Positions 15,941 to 23,944 of a DNA stretch of 36,415 nt are shown piece after piece (the stretch's first letter is position 1; each line of letters opens with the position of its first letter). The stretch spans positions 1 to 36,415 of the forward strand of contig JAJZNU010000010.1 of the NCBI GenBank assembly GCA_021811625.1, read 5' to 3'. Both the position numbers and the translations under genes were made by a program. The notes beneath the pieces were generated by a model, which saw only the letters and a program-made list of their open reading frames with translations, was not told where the DNA came from and did no database searches. Source of the stretch: a bacterium. GTDB taxonomy: Bacteria; Patescibacteriota; Saccharimonadia; Saccharimonadales; UBA4665.

Positions 15941-16718
15941 GATGCATTGCCTCCTCTACCCCGAGAACCGCTACTCGCCCGTGACTGTCGCGGAGAACCT
16001 CCACCGGGGCGTCGTAGAGGTCGGACAATGTTTCGCTGGTCACTATCTCATCAACCTTACCGCTGGCTATCTTACCATTGGCGATGTAGATGATCCGGTT
16101 GACGACCGGCAGTAGCGGGTTTATGTCGTGAGCAATTAAAATGACGGTAACTTGCTGGGATTTGGCGACGGCGTGTACTAATCGGGTAAGCTGGTGCTCT
16201 CGGCGGATATCCAGGTTGGCGAGCGGTTCGTCGAGCAGCAGGATGTCTGGTTTTCCGATCAGAGCTTGGGCTAAGAATACTCTCTGGACTTCCCCGCCGG
16301 ATAATTTAAACAAGGGCTTGTTGGCCAGCTCTCGACCGTCGACTAAGTCGAGCGCTTGCCAGGACTCTTCGTATTCTCGTTTCGCAGTGTTTGGCAGACT
16401 GATCCCCCATTTGTTGCCGTAAGCTCCCAGTCGGACATACTCGATAGCGTGGATTCGGCTGTCGCTGTCAATGAAGCGGCGCTGGGGAACGTAGCCGATC
16501 CGGGGATTCCCTTTGGTCGGCGTGCTCCCCAATACTTTCAGCTCCCCGCTTTGTGGTTGGGACAAGCCCAGCAGTAGTTTAAACAGTGTCGTCTTTCCGG
16601 CGCCGTTGGCCCCGAGCAAACCGACAAACTCACCGCGACTAAGCGTAAAATTTGCTCCCTTCCAGATAATTTTGTCCTGGTACCCGGCACTTAAATCCTT
16701 GGCTTCGATTACGGCCAT
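15930..16718 (-). CDS. Metal ABC transporter ATPase (ZnuC/MntB-type)
   Basis: This 262-residue ABC ATPase contains Walker A GANGAGKTTLF (about 35-45), Q-loop YVPQRRF, signature LSGGEVQRV (about 139-147), Walker B ILLLDEPLANLD, and the H-loop in VILIAHDINP. Architecture and neighbours identify it as the energising subunit of the zinc/manganese-type importer. A GGGGAGC ribosome site precedes the ATG. It lies 2 bases after the binding-protein gene and overlaps the permease gene by 11 bases. Confidence 0.93.
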   Translation of the reverse strand: MAVIEAKDLSAGYQDKIIWKGANFTLSRGEFVGLLGANGAGKTTLFKLLLGLSQPQSGELKVLGSTPTKGNPRIGYVPQRRFIDSDSRIHAIEYVRLGAYGNKWGISLPNTAKREYEESWQALDLVDGRELANKPLFKLSGGEVQRVFLAQALIGKPDILLLDEPLANLDIRREHQLTRLVHAVAKSQQVTVILIAHDINPLLPVVNRIIYIANGKIASGKVDEIVTSETLSDLYDAPVEVLRDSHGRVAVLGVEEAMHHDS

Positions 16719-16720
16719 CT

Positions 16721-17662
16721 CTACAAGCTCCCCGGCGCACCGGCTTCTTTATCGAGCGCCTGTTTAATACTCATCACCTGATTATTCATCCACTGCTCAA
16801 AGGTTATTCCCTGCGGCTCGATAATTTCGCTGACGCCGACGACCGGAATATGATGAGCGATGGCTAGTTGTTTCATACTGTTGGTTAGAGGAGTGATGGT
16901 TTGTTTATTATACACGAGCAGTTTAACGGAGGAACTGGTCAGTTGTTGCTCGAACTGGACGACCGCATCGGCCGGCGGGTCGTTGCCTTCGGCAACCGCC
17001 TGGGTGAAAGCCGTCGGCGATATCAGGTCCAAACCGGCGGCCTGCGCCAGATAGGTAAAAATATCCTCGGTGGCGGCGACCTTGGTGCCCCGGTACTTGT
17101 CTTTGATCGCGGCAATGGTCTGCTGGTAGGTGGAAAGTGCGCTGTTTAGCTTCATCGCCCGGCTCTCGAAATAGCTCTTATCTCTGGGGTCGAGGGCTAT
17201 GAGGTCGTTTTTCATCTGATTAACGACTCGGTTGACATCACCCGGGCTATACCAAAAATGCGGATTGTCACCAACTTTCTCTCCCAATAGAGTGGCGACA
17301 TTCAAAACTTTGCGTGAAGCGTCGGGACTGGAACTTAACAGTTCATCTCCCCAGCTGTCGTAACCCGCTCCGTTGAGGATGACGTAATTGGCCAGGGCGA
17401 AATTTCTCGCGTCGGTAGTACTGCTCTCATATTCATGAGGATCGGCGTTAGGATCGGTTACTATCGAGGTAACATTAACTTTTGACCCGCCTAACTGAGA
17501 GACCAAACTGCCCCAGAAGTCTTCGCCGGCCACGACATTCAGGGGAACCACGGGAACGTTATTGGCGCTGGTGTTGAGGTTGAAGACAGCTACTACCAGC
17601 AGTATCACCGCCAGCAGCGCCATCAGCCATGGTAACCGCGATCTTTTCATCCTGTCCATCAT
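16721..17662 (-). CDS. Metal ABC transporter substrate-binding protein (cluster A-I)
   Basis: The 313-residue lipidless precursor has an N-terminal membrane anchor (about 10-28) and no lipobox cysteine, so it is probably tethered by that helix. Metal ligands of the A-I family are visible: His in DPNADPHEYESS, His in GDNPHFWYSP, and a Glu in VAATEDIFTYLA where many zinc proteins have His. The fourth region is VVGVSEIIEPQGITF. There is no His-rich loop, which is common in ZnuA. A His-His-Glu set is more like manganese/iron binders such as PsaA, but metal choice cannot be settled from sequence. The gene heads the operon facing the Fur-family gene. Confidence 0.9.
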   Translation of the reverse strand: MMDRMKRSRLPWLMALLAVILLVVAVFNLNTSANNVPVVPLNVVAGEDFWGSLVSQLGGSKVNVTSIVTDPNADPHEYESSTTDARNFALANYVILNGAGYDSWGDELLSSSPDASRKVLNVATLLGEKVGDNPHFWYSPGDVNRVVNQMKNDLIALDPRDKSYFESRAMKLNSALSTYQQTIAAIKDKYRGTKVAATEDIFTYLAQAAGLDLISPTAFTQAVAEGNDPPADAVVQFEQQLTSSSVKLLVYNKQTITPLTNSMKQLAIAHHIPVVGVSEIIEPQGITFEQWMNNQVMSIKQALDKEAGAPGSL

Positions 17663-17694
17663 AGAACCCGGCTGGAGGAATTTGCAAATCTGTC

Positions 17695-17715
17695 GCAGTA
17701 ATATGTTATTATTGC
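17695..17715. promoter_or_regulatory. Fur-family operator-like inverted repeat
   Basis: GCAGTAATA, TGT, TATTATTGC form an inverted repeat with 8 of 9 paired positions, placed between the importer operon (start 17662) and the regulator gene (start 17719). It overlaps the presumed -10 (TATTAT, 17707-17712) of the regulator. AT-rich hyphenated palindromes of this size are typical for Fur, Zur and Mur boxes, so autoregulation plus control of the importer is likely. Confidence 0.7.
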
Positions 17716-17718
17716 TAC

Positions 17719-18153
17719 ATGGATAAAGACAAGCGAGAACTATTTCTCCGTATAGTGAAGCAAAACGGACACAGCGTTACCGGTCCCAGGCAGCTGGTTT
17801 TTGATTTATTGGCGGAGAGTCGGGAACCAAAATCGATGCGCGACCTATATGAACTATTGCAAGGTAAGATCGATCGGGCTTCTCTGTACCGGACAATTGA
17901 TCTATTTGAACAAATTGGCATCGCCCAACGGGTACCGATGGGATGGAAGTATAAGATCGAGCTGACAGATATATTTACTCATCATCACCACCACATAACC
18001 TGCATGAACTGCGGCCGAATAATACCGATTAGCGAAGATGAAGCGGTGGAAGGCTTGATCAAACTGATCGCCGCTCGGCATGAGGTGGTTCCCGTATCCC
18101 ATTTGCTGGAGATACAAGGCTATTGTCAGGATTGTAATTCCGGACAGTTATAG
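17719..18153 (+). CDS. Fur-family metal-responsive repressor (Fur/Zur/Mur)
   Basis: The 144-residue protein has the Fur winged helix: VTGPRQLVFDLL (20-31), then SLYRTIDLFEQIGIA (55-69) as recognition region. The dimer/metal domain has THHHHHITCMNCGR (87-100) and GYCQDC (134-139). C95/C98 and C136/C139 make the structural zinc site, and the run of five His is slightly longer than usual. It is divergent from a divalent-metal importer, so it probably senses that metal. The ATG is only 3 bases after the operator and 6 bases after the TATTAT box, with no ribosome site, which implies a leaderless mRNA. Confidence 0.92.
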   Translation: MDKDKRELFLRIVKQNGHSVTGPRQLVFDLLAESREPKSMRDLYELLQGKIDRASLYRTIDLFEQIGIAQRVPMGWKYKIELTDIFTHHHHHITCMNCGRIIPISEDEAVEGLIKLIAARHEVVPVSHLLEIQGYCQDCNSGQL

Positions 18154-18170
18154 CTCGACGACTTAAAGAG

Positions 18171-18797
18171 CTAGGAGGCGATCGATGCTGCCACTCTTGG
18201 TGCCGGACTTCTCCCTAAGACCTCTGTCCTGTCGGGCCTAAAGGTCCAGGCCGATTCCGGGGACTCAAAATCGAGCGGCTCAAGGGTAATGTATGTTCCG
18301 CAAGCAATAGCGCCGGCTATTTGTCTAGCGTAGTCGGATAAGTATCGCTCTCCCTCATGCCTTTCGCGGATAATTCTAGCTAATGTGATATGGGGAGTAT
18401 AATGATCATTCTGAAAACGTAAGTCACCCTCTTGTAATCCGCTTACGTTTTGAACCCATTCCCTTTCTCGGCATAGCCAGCCAGGTCGACTGGTGTGTAG
18501 AGCAAGAACTTTTTTTACGGCCCGGGCGTCATAAACGTGCACCACTCCCTGCTTACTGGGATGGTGAGATTCTGGCAATGATTTGCTACGCTGCTGGAAG
18601 GTTTCATAGTCCGTTACCATATCGTCGGTATTTGCATCCCTTGCAACGTGGTTGTTATTAAGCAAACTCATATGTAAGAGATCGGGCGGGACCGGTCTAA
18701 GATAACTAACACCGGCCAATACGTCTTGGACGGCAGCATGGATCGTTTCCGCCGATGATTTTGATACTTGACGATAAAAAGCAAACTGACGTGACAT
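18171..18797 (-). CDS. 2H phosphoesterase superfamily protein (LigT-like)
   Basis: From the ATG at 18797 the product is 208 residues. Two HxS/T motifs define the 2H fold: HMSLL (H42, S44) and HYTPHITLAR (H136, T138). Such enzymes hydrolyse 2',3'-cyclic phosphates or act on small nucleotide and RNA ends. A longer frame starts at TTG 18833, but that TTGACA looks like a -35 box, with ATTCTA just before the ATG, so I prefer 18797. The spacing between the motifs is longer than in small LigT proteins. Convergent with the Fur-family gene (17 bases). Exact substrate unknown. Confidence 0.78.
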   Translation of the reverse strand: MSRQFAFYRQVSKSSAETIHAAVQDVLAGVSYLRPVPPDLLHMSLLNNNHVARDANTDDMVTDYETFQQRSKSLPESHHPSKQGVVHVYDARAVKKVLALHTSRPGWLCREREWVQNVSGLQEGDLRFQNDHYTPHITLARIIRERHEGERYLSDYARQIAGAIACGTYITLEPLDFESPESAWTFRPDRTEVLGRSPAPRVAASIAS

Positions 18798-18896
18798 TGC
18801 TGATAGAATTGCATTATTACAAATCCGTGTCAAGAGAAATGCGCTATAACCTAAATATTTTGCCGCGAGCTTAACCCGGCGCCGTTGTTGTTGGCT

Positions 18897-20162
18897 TTAT
18901 TTTTTCAAGGGTAAGCTCTTATCGGCGGTTCTTTGAAACAATTCTTTTACCGATATTCGTCTAGTATAAGCCATCGCTCCGTAGCTGAAGGCGCGGACCG
19001 CGAACATAAGAGCGAGCGCCGCCGATACCACCAGGATGGCGATTGTGCCGTAAGCTTCCGATGTCGACAGGGTGCCGACGGCATTGCGGAGCAGGACTGT
19101 CGACGGGGCCGTCAACGGGAAATAGGTGAACACTTTAACGATTAAGGCATTCGGTGAGTTGACCACATAGCCTATGGCATAAAGCGGTATAAACGCCCAT
19201 AGGATGACGACTGCCAAGTACCGGCTGGCCTCCTGGGAGCTTGGAAACAATGAGCCAAAACCCACCAACACGCCGGTAAACATGATCAGTCCGAGAGCGA
19301 GAACAATGGCGCCGATGGCCAGCGTCGTGGGATTCAGCGGTAGATGGCTGAGGGTGACCCCGCCCGGTAGGGTTATGTGGTTATGAAACAGGGCGTAAGC
19401 GATAAGCAACGGCACCAGAATAACTATTACTTGAAGCACGCCGATAACAATGATAGAAAGGATTTTCCCGATAATTAGTTGTTTGGATTTGATGGTAGTG
19501 AGTAAAATTTCGGCTGCCCGGTTTTCTTTCTCTTCGGTCGTAGCCGAGATGGTGAAATACGAGATCATGGCGGCAAAGAATAGAAAGATCGCGAAGAAGA
19601 CTATCGGTGCGACAATTCCGGCCAGTCCGTTGGTCGGGGTGCCGTTCTTATAGGTGGTGGCGGTAACGCTAGGCGCTTTGGTTAGGATCTTGGCGGCTAT
19701 CGAGTCGTGGGTTTTAAGGTTAACCACGGCTACGGCGCTGTTACTAAGCAGTTGTGAAGCCAGGGTGTTATATGGCGGAGTAAAGGTTATTCCCTGGTCC
19801 TGAGCGAAGACCTTGATACCGGCCGTAGCGACATTCCCCGGGTAGTAGAAGAAAGCACTGACCAGGCCTTTTTTAACAGCGTTAATGCCGGCCTGCTCAG
19901 TGGGTTCAACGGTGATGTGGTGACTTAAGAGCGTGGCCCGGCTGATTAAACCGGTTTGATCGAGGACGGCCAGTTTAGCCGTTTTAGAGTAAGAAATCGT
20001 TTGTTGGACCGAGTTACTACTGGCATGGTTGGAAGAGGCGTGGCTGATAAGGGTGACGACTATAATTATGACCGGCAGTATCAAAGTGGTATACCAAAAG
20101 GTCTTCTTCTTGACGTTTCGCCGCACCTCAAAAAGGATTACCTCACCTATTTTAGACATCAC
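18897..20162 (-). CDS. ABC-2 family exporter permease (NatB-like)
   Basis: The 421-residue protein has one N-terminal helix (about 23-40), a large extracytoplasmic domain (about 45-175) and six C-terminal helices, the ABC-2 layout of NatB/YhaP proteins. TISATTEEKENRAAEILLTTIKSKQLIIGKIL is split across the conserved coupling region near residues 207-238, with EEKENR-E typical of this family. It pairs with the ATPase gene, which overlaps it by 11 bases. Such pairs export sodium, antibiotics or peptides; the substrate cannot be told. Confidence 0.9.
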   Translation of the reverse strand: MMSKIGEVILFEVRRNVKKKTFWYTTLILPVIIIVVTLISHASSNHASSNSVQQTISYSKTAKLAVLDQTGLISRATLLSHHITVEPTEQAGINAVKKGLVSAFFYYPGNVATAGIKVFAQDQGITFTPPYNTLASQLLSNSAVAVVNLKTHDSIAAKILTKAPSVTATTYKNGTPTNGLAGIVAPIVFFAIFLFFAAMISYFTISATTEEKENRAAEILLTTIKSKQLIIGKILSIIVIGVLQVIVILVPLLIAYALFHNHITLPGGVTLSHLPLNPTTLAIGAIVLALGLIMFTGVLVGFGSLFPSSQEASRYLAVVILWAFIPLYAIGYVVNSPNALIVKVFTYFPLTAPSTVLLRNAVGTLSTSEAYGTIAILVVSAALALMFAVRAFSYGAMAYTRRISVKELFQRTADKSLPLKK

Positions 20163-21090
20163 TCCCCTCCTGATCCTTGTACATCTGCAGGAAGATGTCG
20201 TTAAGGCTGGGAAGGCGGACTTCGAAACTCATCAGATGAAGGTTTTCGTCGTTGGCCAAAACCCTCAGAACATCGTCGGTAGTGACGTTGTTATTCCAGT
20301 GAAGCTCGGCGCTGTGTGGTAAATGTTTGGTGATTTTATACAGCTTGTCGTTGGTCTTTAGTTTACCGCTAAAGTTTATGGCGATAACTTTGGAGCCGAA
20401 CTGCTCTTTGACGGCGTCGATTTTACCGTACAAGGCCGCCGAGCCGTCTTTAAGCATGAGAATGCGATCGCACAATTGCTCGACTTCTTCCATGCGATGG
20501 GTGACTAACATAACCGTCGCGCCCTTGTTCCGTCGCTCGGTAATAATATCCATGAGCAGAGAGCGGTTTACGGGGTCCAGGGCCTCGGTCGGCTCGTCGA
20601 GTATCATGAGAGCGGGCTCGTGGAGGATAGTAACACCCAATTGGATCTTTTGCTGTTGGCCGCCGGACAGCTTTACCAGACGTTCATTGGCCTTATCCTC
20701 AAGCCCGACACGCTTAAGATACGCCAGTGCCCGTCTTTGGGCTTCACTCTGGTCCAGTCCATGTAAGACGGCGAAGTAGACCATCGTTTCCAGCACCGGT
20801 TCGTTGCGATAGAGCCCTCTTTCTTCCGGCAGATAGCCGATAGCGGCCGACATATCGGCATTGTAGCGGTGGCTGTTGATCAGCAATTCGCCGCCGGTCG
20901 GTTGGTAGAGTCCGAGAAGCGCTCTGATGGTGGTAGTTTTCCCGGCTCCGTTGGCGCCCAAGAAACCGAACACCTCGCCTTTTGTGACACTGAAAGATAA
21001 ATCCTTTATCACGACGTGCCGGCCGAATGCCATCGAGAAGGACCGGGCGTCGACAACTTTATCGGTATTCCCGCTTAAAACTACAGCCAT
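20152..21090 (-). CDS. ABC exporter ATPase (NatA-like)
   Basis: This 312-residue ATPase has Walker A FLGANGAGKTTTIRALLGL (about 43-61), Q-loop IGYLPEERGLY, signature KLSGGQQQKIQL (about 138-149), Walker B LMILDEPTEALDP and H-loop MLVTHRMEE, followed by a C-terminal regulatory domain of about 90 residues. YLPEERGLY is characteristic of the NatA/YhaQ branch. It energises the ABC-2 permease whose gene overlaps by 11 bases. A TATACT box lies 8 bases before the ATG with no ribosome site, so the operon mRNA is probably nearly leaderless. Confidence 0.92.
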   Translation of the reverse strand: MAVVLSGNTDKVVDARSFSMAFGRHVVIKDLSFSVTKGEVFGFLGANGAGKTTTIRALLGLYQPTGGELLINSHRYNADMSAAIGYLPEERGLYRNEPVLETMVYFAVLHGLDQSEAQRRALAYLKRVGLEDKANERLVKLSGGQQQKIQLGVTILHEPALMILDEPTEALDPVNRSLLMDIITERRNKGATVMLVTHRMEEVEQLCDRILMLKDGSAALYGKIDAVKEQFGSKVIAINFSGKLKTNDKLYKITKHLPHSAELHWNNNVTTDDVLRVLANDENLHLMSFEVRLPSLNDIFLQMYKDQEGSDV

Positions 21091-21157
21091 TATCTATAGT
21101 ATATACCGACTATACCAGCCAACTCTAACCGTCGATACTTGCCATAGACAGAATTAT

Positions 21158-21820
21158 TCAAACAGGATTCGACTTAAATAGCTTCTGGGTGTCAATTTCC
21201 AAAATGGTCATACGGGGGTTACGCACTATATTGGCGGTCTGCAGGTCTTTCATGACCAGTGCCGTGCTCTCTCTGGTGAGCCCGGCCATGTCGGCAAGCA
21301 ATTGATGCGTTGCCGAAAAGTTAACTCTCGACCATCCGGAATGCCTGAGCGTGGAGTGACAAACGGCCAGAAACTTTAACACGGCAATAATTTTATCTTT
21401 AGCGTTGGTCTTTCCCAGGCTGCTCAGTCGCACTAAAAGTTCGTGGACATTTTGCGAGAAATCACAGCCCAGCAAGTAGTATAGTTCCCCGTTCTTCTTG
21501 ACTTCTTCTGAGAGCTTTCCAGCATCGATTACATACACATCACAATCGGTGAGAGTGGAATAAAACCACTGCAGTGGGCTGGGGAGCCCTGAGAAGAAAG
21601 AGTATGGTATAAGCGACGGCGACTTGACGAGGTGAAGTATCTTCTCATTGCCGGCGTCATCGATATCGTGGATCTTCACCACCCCGGAATTAATAATATA
21701 CACTTGCGCGGGGGTATCGCCTTGGTACAACAAGATCTGCCCGCGGGGGACGTGTTTCATCCTGGCCTGACCAATCACCTGCCGAACTAGCGGTGGAATA
21801 GCATCTTGCTCTTGCGCCAT
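21158..21820 (-). CDS. Crp/Fnr-family transcription regulator
   Basis: The 220-residue protein has a cyclic-nucleotide-binding-like beta barrel (about 20-125: GQILLYQGDTPAQVYIINSG) and a C-terminal winged helix (about 150-215), with the recognition helix in LADMAGLTRESTALVMKDL. No Fe-S cysteine cluster of the FNR type is present. The phosphate-binding cassette of true CRP (GELALL...RAAS) is absent, so cAMP binding is doubtful. TAATAT lies 6 bases before the ATG without a ribosome site, indicating a leaderless mRNA. It is divergent from the DJ-1/PfpI gene. Targets are not evident. Confidence 0.9.
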   Translation of the reverse strand: MAQEQDAIPPLVRQVIGQARMKHVPRGQILLYQGDTPAQVYIINSGVVKIHDIDDAGNEKILHLVKSPSLIPYSFFSGLPSPLQWFYSTLTDCDVYVIDAGKLSEEVKKNGELYYLLGCDFSQNVHELLVRLSSLGKTNAKDKIIAVLKFLAVCHSTLRHSGWSRVNFSATHQLLADMAGLTRESTALVMKDLQTANIVRNPRMTILEIDTQKLFKSNPV

Positions 21821-21826
21821 ACTGCC

Positions 21827-21852
21827 ATATTACAGTTATTGCTCCCTGGGGA
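21827..21852 (-). promoter_or_regulatory. Promoter of the Crp/Fnr-type gene with an embedded 12-mer
   Basis: On the minus strand TAATAT (21832-21827) is the -10 box, 6 bases from the ATG. The 12-mer GCTCCCTGGGGA (plus strand 21841-21852) lies between -10 and the expected -35 position and recurs at 24666-24677. It contains a near-palindromic core and could be an operator. Confidence 0.4.
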
Positions 21853-21946
21853 TATCAAAAATCTTACAAGTGCCGTCAATAAACCTTTACAGCTTTAATG
21901 ATAATTCTCGACTAGTATAGGGACGTATCTAATTACAGGGGGCCAA

Positions 21947-22480
21947 ATGAGCTTAGCGAACAAACGTATGGCGATTCTAGTCGATAACTACTTTGAACAA
22001 GCAGAGTTTGAAGAGCCGCTCCAGTTTTTAAAAGCAAACGGTGCCGACGTTAGCGTGGTATCCTCATCGGGTTTGAATTTAAAAGCTATGCAGCATGCTG
22101 AGCCGTCGGAGGAATTTCGAGCCGATACGATCCTGGACAAGGTCAATATTGAGGACTTTGATGCTCTGCTGCTGCCCGGCGGAGCGATTAATGCCGATAA
22201 TCTGAGAATGGTGCCAAAAGCCAGAGAATGGGTTAGTGACTTTCTCGGCCAAGGTAAGTTGGTCGCGGCGATTTGTCACGCTCCCTGGCTGCTGGTCTCG
22301 GCTGACGAGGTCGAAGGCCGCCGCTTGACCAGCTGGCCGACTCTGCAGGACGATATCCGCAACGCCGGAGGAGAGTGGATCGACCAGTCCGTGGTAGTTG
22401 ACAACAACCTTATAACCAGTCGTAAACCCGACGACATCGGAGACTTTACCGGGGCTATAAAAAAATGGTTTAAAGATTGA
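21947..22480 (+). CDS. DJ-1/PfpI family protein (YhbO/general stress protein 18-like)
   Basis: The 177-residue protein has a DJ-1/PfpI fold: MAILVDNYFEQAEFEEPL with the conserved Glu near residue 21, LLLPGGAINADNLR (about 69-82), and the nucleophile elbow AAICHAPWLL with its Cys near 110 followed by His. This is the YraA/YhbO group, reported as deglycase/chaperone stress proteins, though the deglycase role is disputed. AGGGGG is the ribosome site before the ATG at 21947. It is followed by a hairpin terminator, so it is monocistronic. Confidence 0.93.
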   Translation: MSLANKRMAILVDNYFEQAEFEEPLQFLKANGADVSVVSSSGLNLKAMQHAEPSEEFRADTILDKVNIEDFDALLLPGGAINADNLRMVPKAREWVSDFLGQGKLVAAICHAPWLLVSADEVEGRRLTSWPTLQDDIRNAGGEWIDQSVVVDNNLITSRKPDDIGDFTGAIKKWFKD

Positions 22481-22491
22481 GCTTCGAAACG

Positions 22492-22545
22492 CGTCCGTAA
22501 ACAGCGGCGCCTGTAAGATAATTGGCGTTACGGACGTTGATTTTT
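22492..22545 (+). terminator. Intrinsic-type terminator after the PfpI gene
   Basis: CGTCCGTAA (22492-22500) pairs perfectly with TTACGGACG (22528-22536), with an inner CGCC/GGCG stem, followed by TTGATTTTTA. It lies 12 bases after the stop codon. Confidence 0.6.
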
Positions 22546-22632
22546 ACTTAGGCTGATTACCAAAAGCATTACTGTGCGTATATGAATACAGAGTTAAGCT
22601 GGTATTGCCAAGTTAATAGAAAGGAGGTCAAC

Positions 22633-22815
22633 ATGGCAGAAGGAAATCAAGGGTTCGCCAGCATGGACGAGGAGAAGCAGCGGCGGATTGCCAGTAAGGG
22701 CGGCAAAGCCAGCAGTTCCAAGCAGGACATGTCCGAGTTAGGGAAAAAAGGCGCGGCGGCCCAGCCCACCGAGGCTAAGCGCCGCGGCGGCGAGAACAGT
22801 CACCGCAATCGCTAG
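22633..22815 (+). CDS. KGG-motif small basic stress protein (YciG-like)
   Basis: The start is ATG 22633, preceded by a perfect AAAGGAGGTCAAC; an upstream in-frame ATG at 22582 lacks a ribosome site. The 60-residue product contains GFASMDEEKQRRIASKGGKA and a second degenerate unit (SELGKKGAAA), the repeat of the KGG (stress-induced bacterial acidophilic repeat) family represented by E. coli YciG. These are hydrophilic, largely disordered proteins linked to stress. A DUF6496 gene follows after two hairpins. Confidence 0.88.
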   Translation: MAEGNQGFASMDEEKQRRIASKGGKASSSKQDMSELGKKGAAAQPTEAKRRGGENSHRNR

Positions 22816-22821
22816 TCGCCC

Positions 22822-22877
22822 CGGGCAGAACTGCCCGCTCCACATCACGCTAAGGGGGCTTGAAGTGCCCCCTTAGC
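22822..22877 (+). terminator. Two perfect tandem hairpins between KGG and DUF6496 genes
   Basis: CGGGCAG (22822-22828)/CTGCCCG (22831-22837) and GCTAAGGGGGC (22849-22859)/GCCCCCTTAGC (22867-22877) are perfect stems of 7 and 11 bp. The first begins 6 bases after the KGG stop. No U-tract follows, so they may act as a partial terminator or as RNA stabilisers separating two highly translated cistrons. Confidence 0.55.
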
Positions 22878-22906
22878 CGTAGGGTGATATAGGAAGGAGG
22901 ACAGAC

Positions 22907-23068
22907 ATGGCGAGAAAGTATGATCCGAGGGCCGGCAAAGAGGTTGAAAAAACAATGCACGAATATAAGCACGGCGGAAAATTTAAGAGCCGTGAGCAGG
23001 CGGTCGCCGTTGGCCTAAGCAAAGCCCGGCAAAAAGGAGAACGGGTGCCTAAAAGGGAGGGAGGATAG
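22907..23068 (+). CDS. DUF6496-type small basic protein
   Basis: This 53-residue gene starts at ATG 22907 with GGAAGGAGGAC as ribosome site. The sequence MARKYDPRAGKEVEKTMHEY, a short linker (KHGGKFKSR), then EQAVAVGLSKARQKGERVPK matches the DUF6496 pattern: an N-terminal helix, then a Gly-Lys linker, then an AIAIGLSxAR helix. Function is unknown; such proteins are small, basic and often co-located with other stress proteins. It lies between the KGG gene and an uncertain short frame whose ATG is 2 bases after its stop. Confidence 0.85.
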   Translation: MARKYDPRAGKEVEKTMHEYKHGGKFKSREQAVAVGLSKARQKGERVPKREGG

Positions 23069-23070
23069 AT

Positions 23071-23304
23071 ATGCGTGAAGGTAGGAAAATTAATCAAAAG
23101 GCCGCAAGGACGGTCATGGCCCTGCCGGCTCATAGCTTAGAAGAGCTCCCCGCCGGCATAGTCGGGATGTCTCGGTATAGCCGCAGGGAGGGCTGTAGCT
23201 ATGTTACGCCGGCTTCGATTGCCCGGAGTAACTACCTGCCCTGCAGCAAGAGAGCTTCATGGCGAAGGCTGCTGCCAATGCGCTTATCGGTGAGTGCGAA
23301 TTGA
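23071..23304 (+). CDS. Uncertain short frame after DUF6496, perhaps decayed
   Basis: The ATG lies 2 bases after the DUF6496 stop and has GGGAGGGAGG as ribosome site, so translation is plausible. The 77-residue product starts MREGRKINQKAARTVMALPA, reasonable for a small basic protein, but the C-terminal 20 residues (SWRRLLPMRLSVSAN) look out of frame. In another frame from 23259, MAKAAANALIGECELSEP reads more naturally. A frameshifted remnant is therefore possible. Family unknown. Confidence 0.4.
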   Translation: MREGRKINQKAARTVMALPAHSLEELPAGIVGMSRYSRREGCSYVTPASIARSNYLPCSKRASWRRLLPMRLSVSAN

Positions 23305-23364
23305 GTGAGCCACGAAGTGCTTGAGCCTAGAGACTGAAGAAAAGGCCCCCGGACCGTTGGTCGG

Positions 23365-23667
23365 CTATTCGTTTTGGCGGAGTTTTGCATGTCTGGCGTC
23401 GAGTTCTTCGACGGTAAGGGTCAATACTATTATTAATCCCTCTTCGGTGTCGGCGTCGATAACCACGAAATCAGATGAGTTTTCGCGCGGAACCTCTTGA
23501 ACCAGGTGGTTGTCCATACGGTAGGCCATATTGAGGACGGCGTCTCCCATTATGAAGTGAAAAGCGTCCAGTTCACGTAGCGGCAAAGTGGCAATCCTGG
23601 AAATATAGCGTGCTCTAGCCTCCGCAAAAGTCATGCCGTTAGTTTCGATGGCCGGTCTGCCATTCAC
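23365..23667 (-). CDS. Unknown small cytosolic protein
   Basis: This 100-residue protein is acidic with an alpha/beta pattern: a helical N-terminus (FAEARARYISRIATLPLREL), then two strands (DFVVIDADTEEGLIIVLTLT) and a C-terminal helix (EELDARHAKLRQ). The frame opens at GTG 23667; an internal ATG at 23634 is the alternative start. No ribosome site is clear. It stands alone, and 277 bases with nothing recognisable follow before the next leftward gene's end. I do not recognise the family. Confidence 0.6.
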   Translation of the reverse strand: MNGRPAIETNGMTFAEARARYISRIATLPLRELDAFHFIMGDAVLNMAYRMDNHLVQEVPRENSSDFVVIDADTEEGLIIVLTLTVEELDARHAKLRQNE

Positions 23668-23944
23668 AAGGGTTCTCCCGACAGCCTTAACGTTTCATAC
23701 TCTACACGCTGCGGGGTGGATGCTTCTGTAACGATTGTCACCAACCCCACCCTATCCATCATTAAGTCGGCTCCTGACGCTCAAGATATACATTAAGTAG
23801 TGGTCTGTAATTTAAGTTATAGTGAAGTTAATTATTCGTCCGATCAGCTTTCCAGTGCCGCTGATTCCGGCCTCGAGCCGAACGGGTAAAGCCTCATCGT
23901 CTTCATCTTGGGATTCATACCGGCGGAGAACATAAAAAAGTTTA

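Noticed and set aside
18798-18833. TTG start for the 2H phosphoesterase
   Set aside because: TTGACA there is a better -35 box than a start codon, and the family fold does not need the extra 12 residues.
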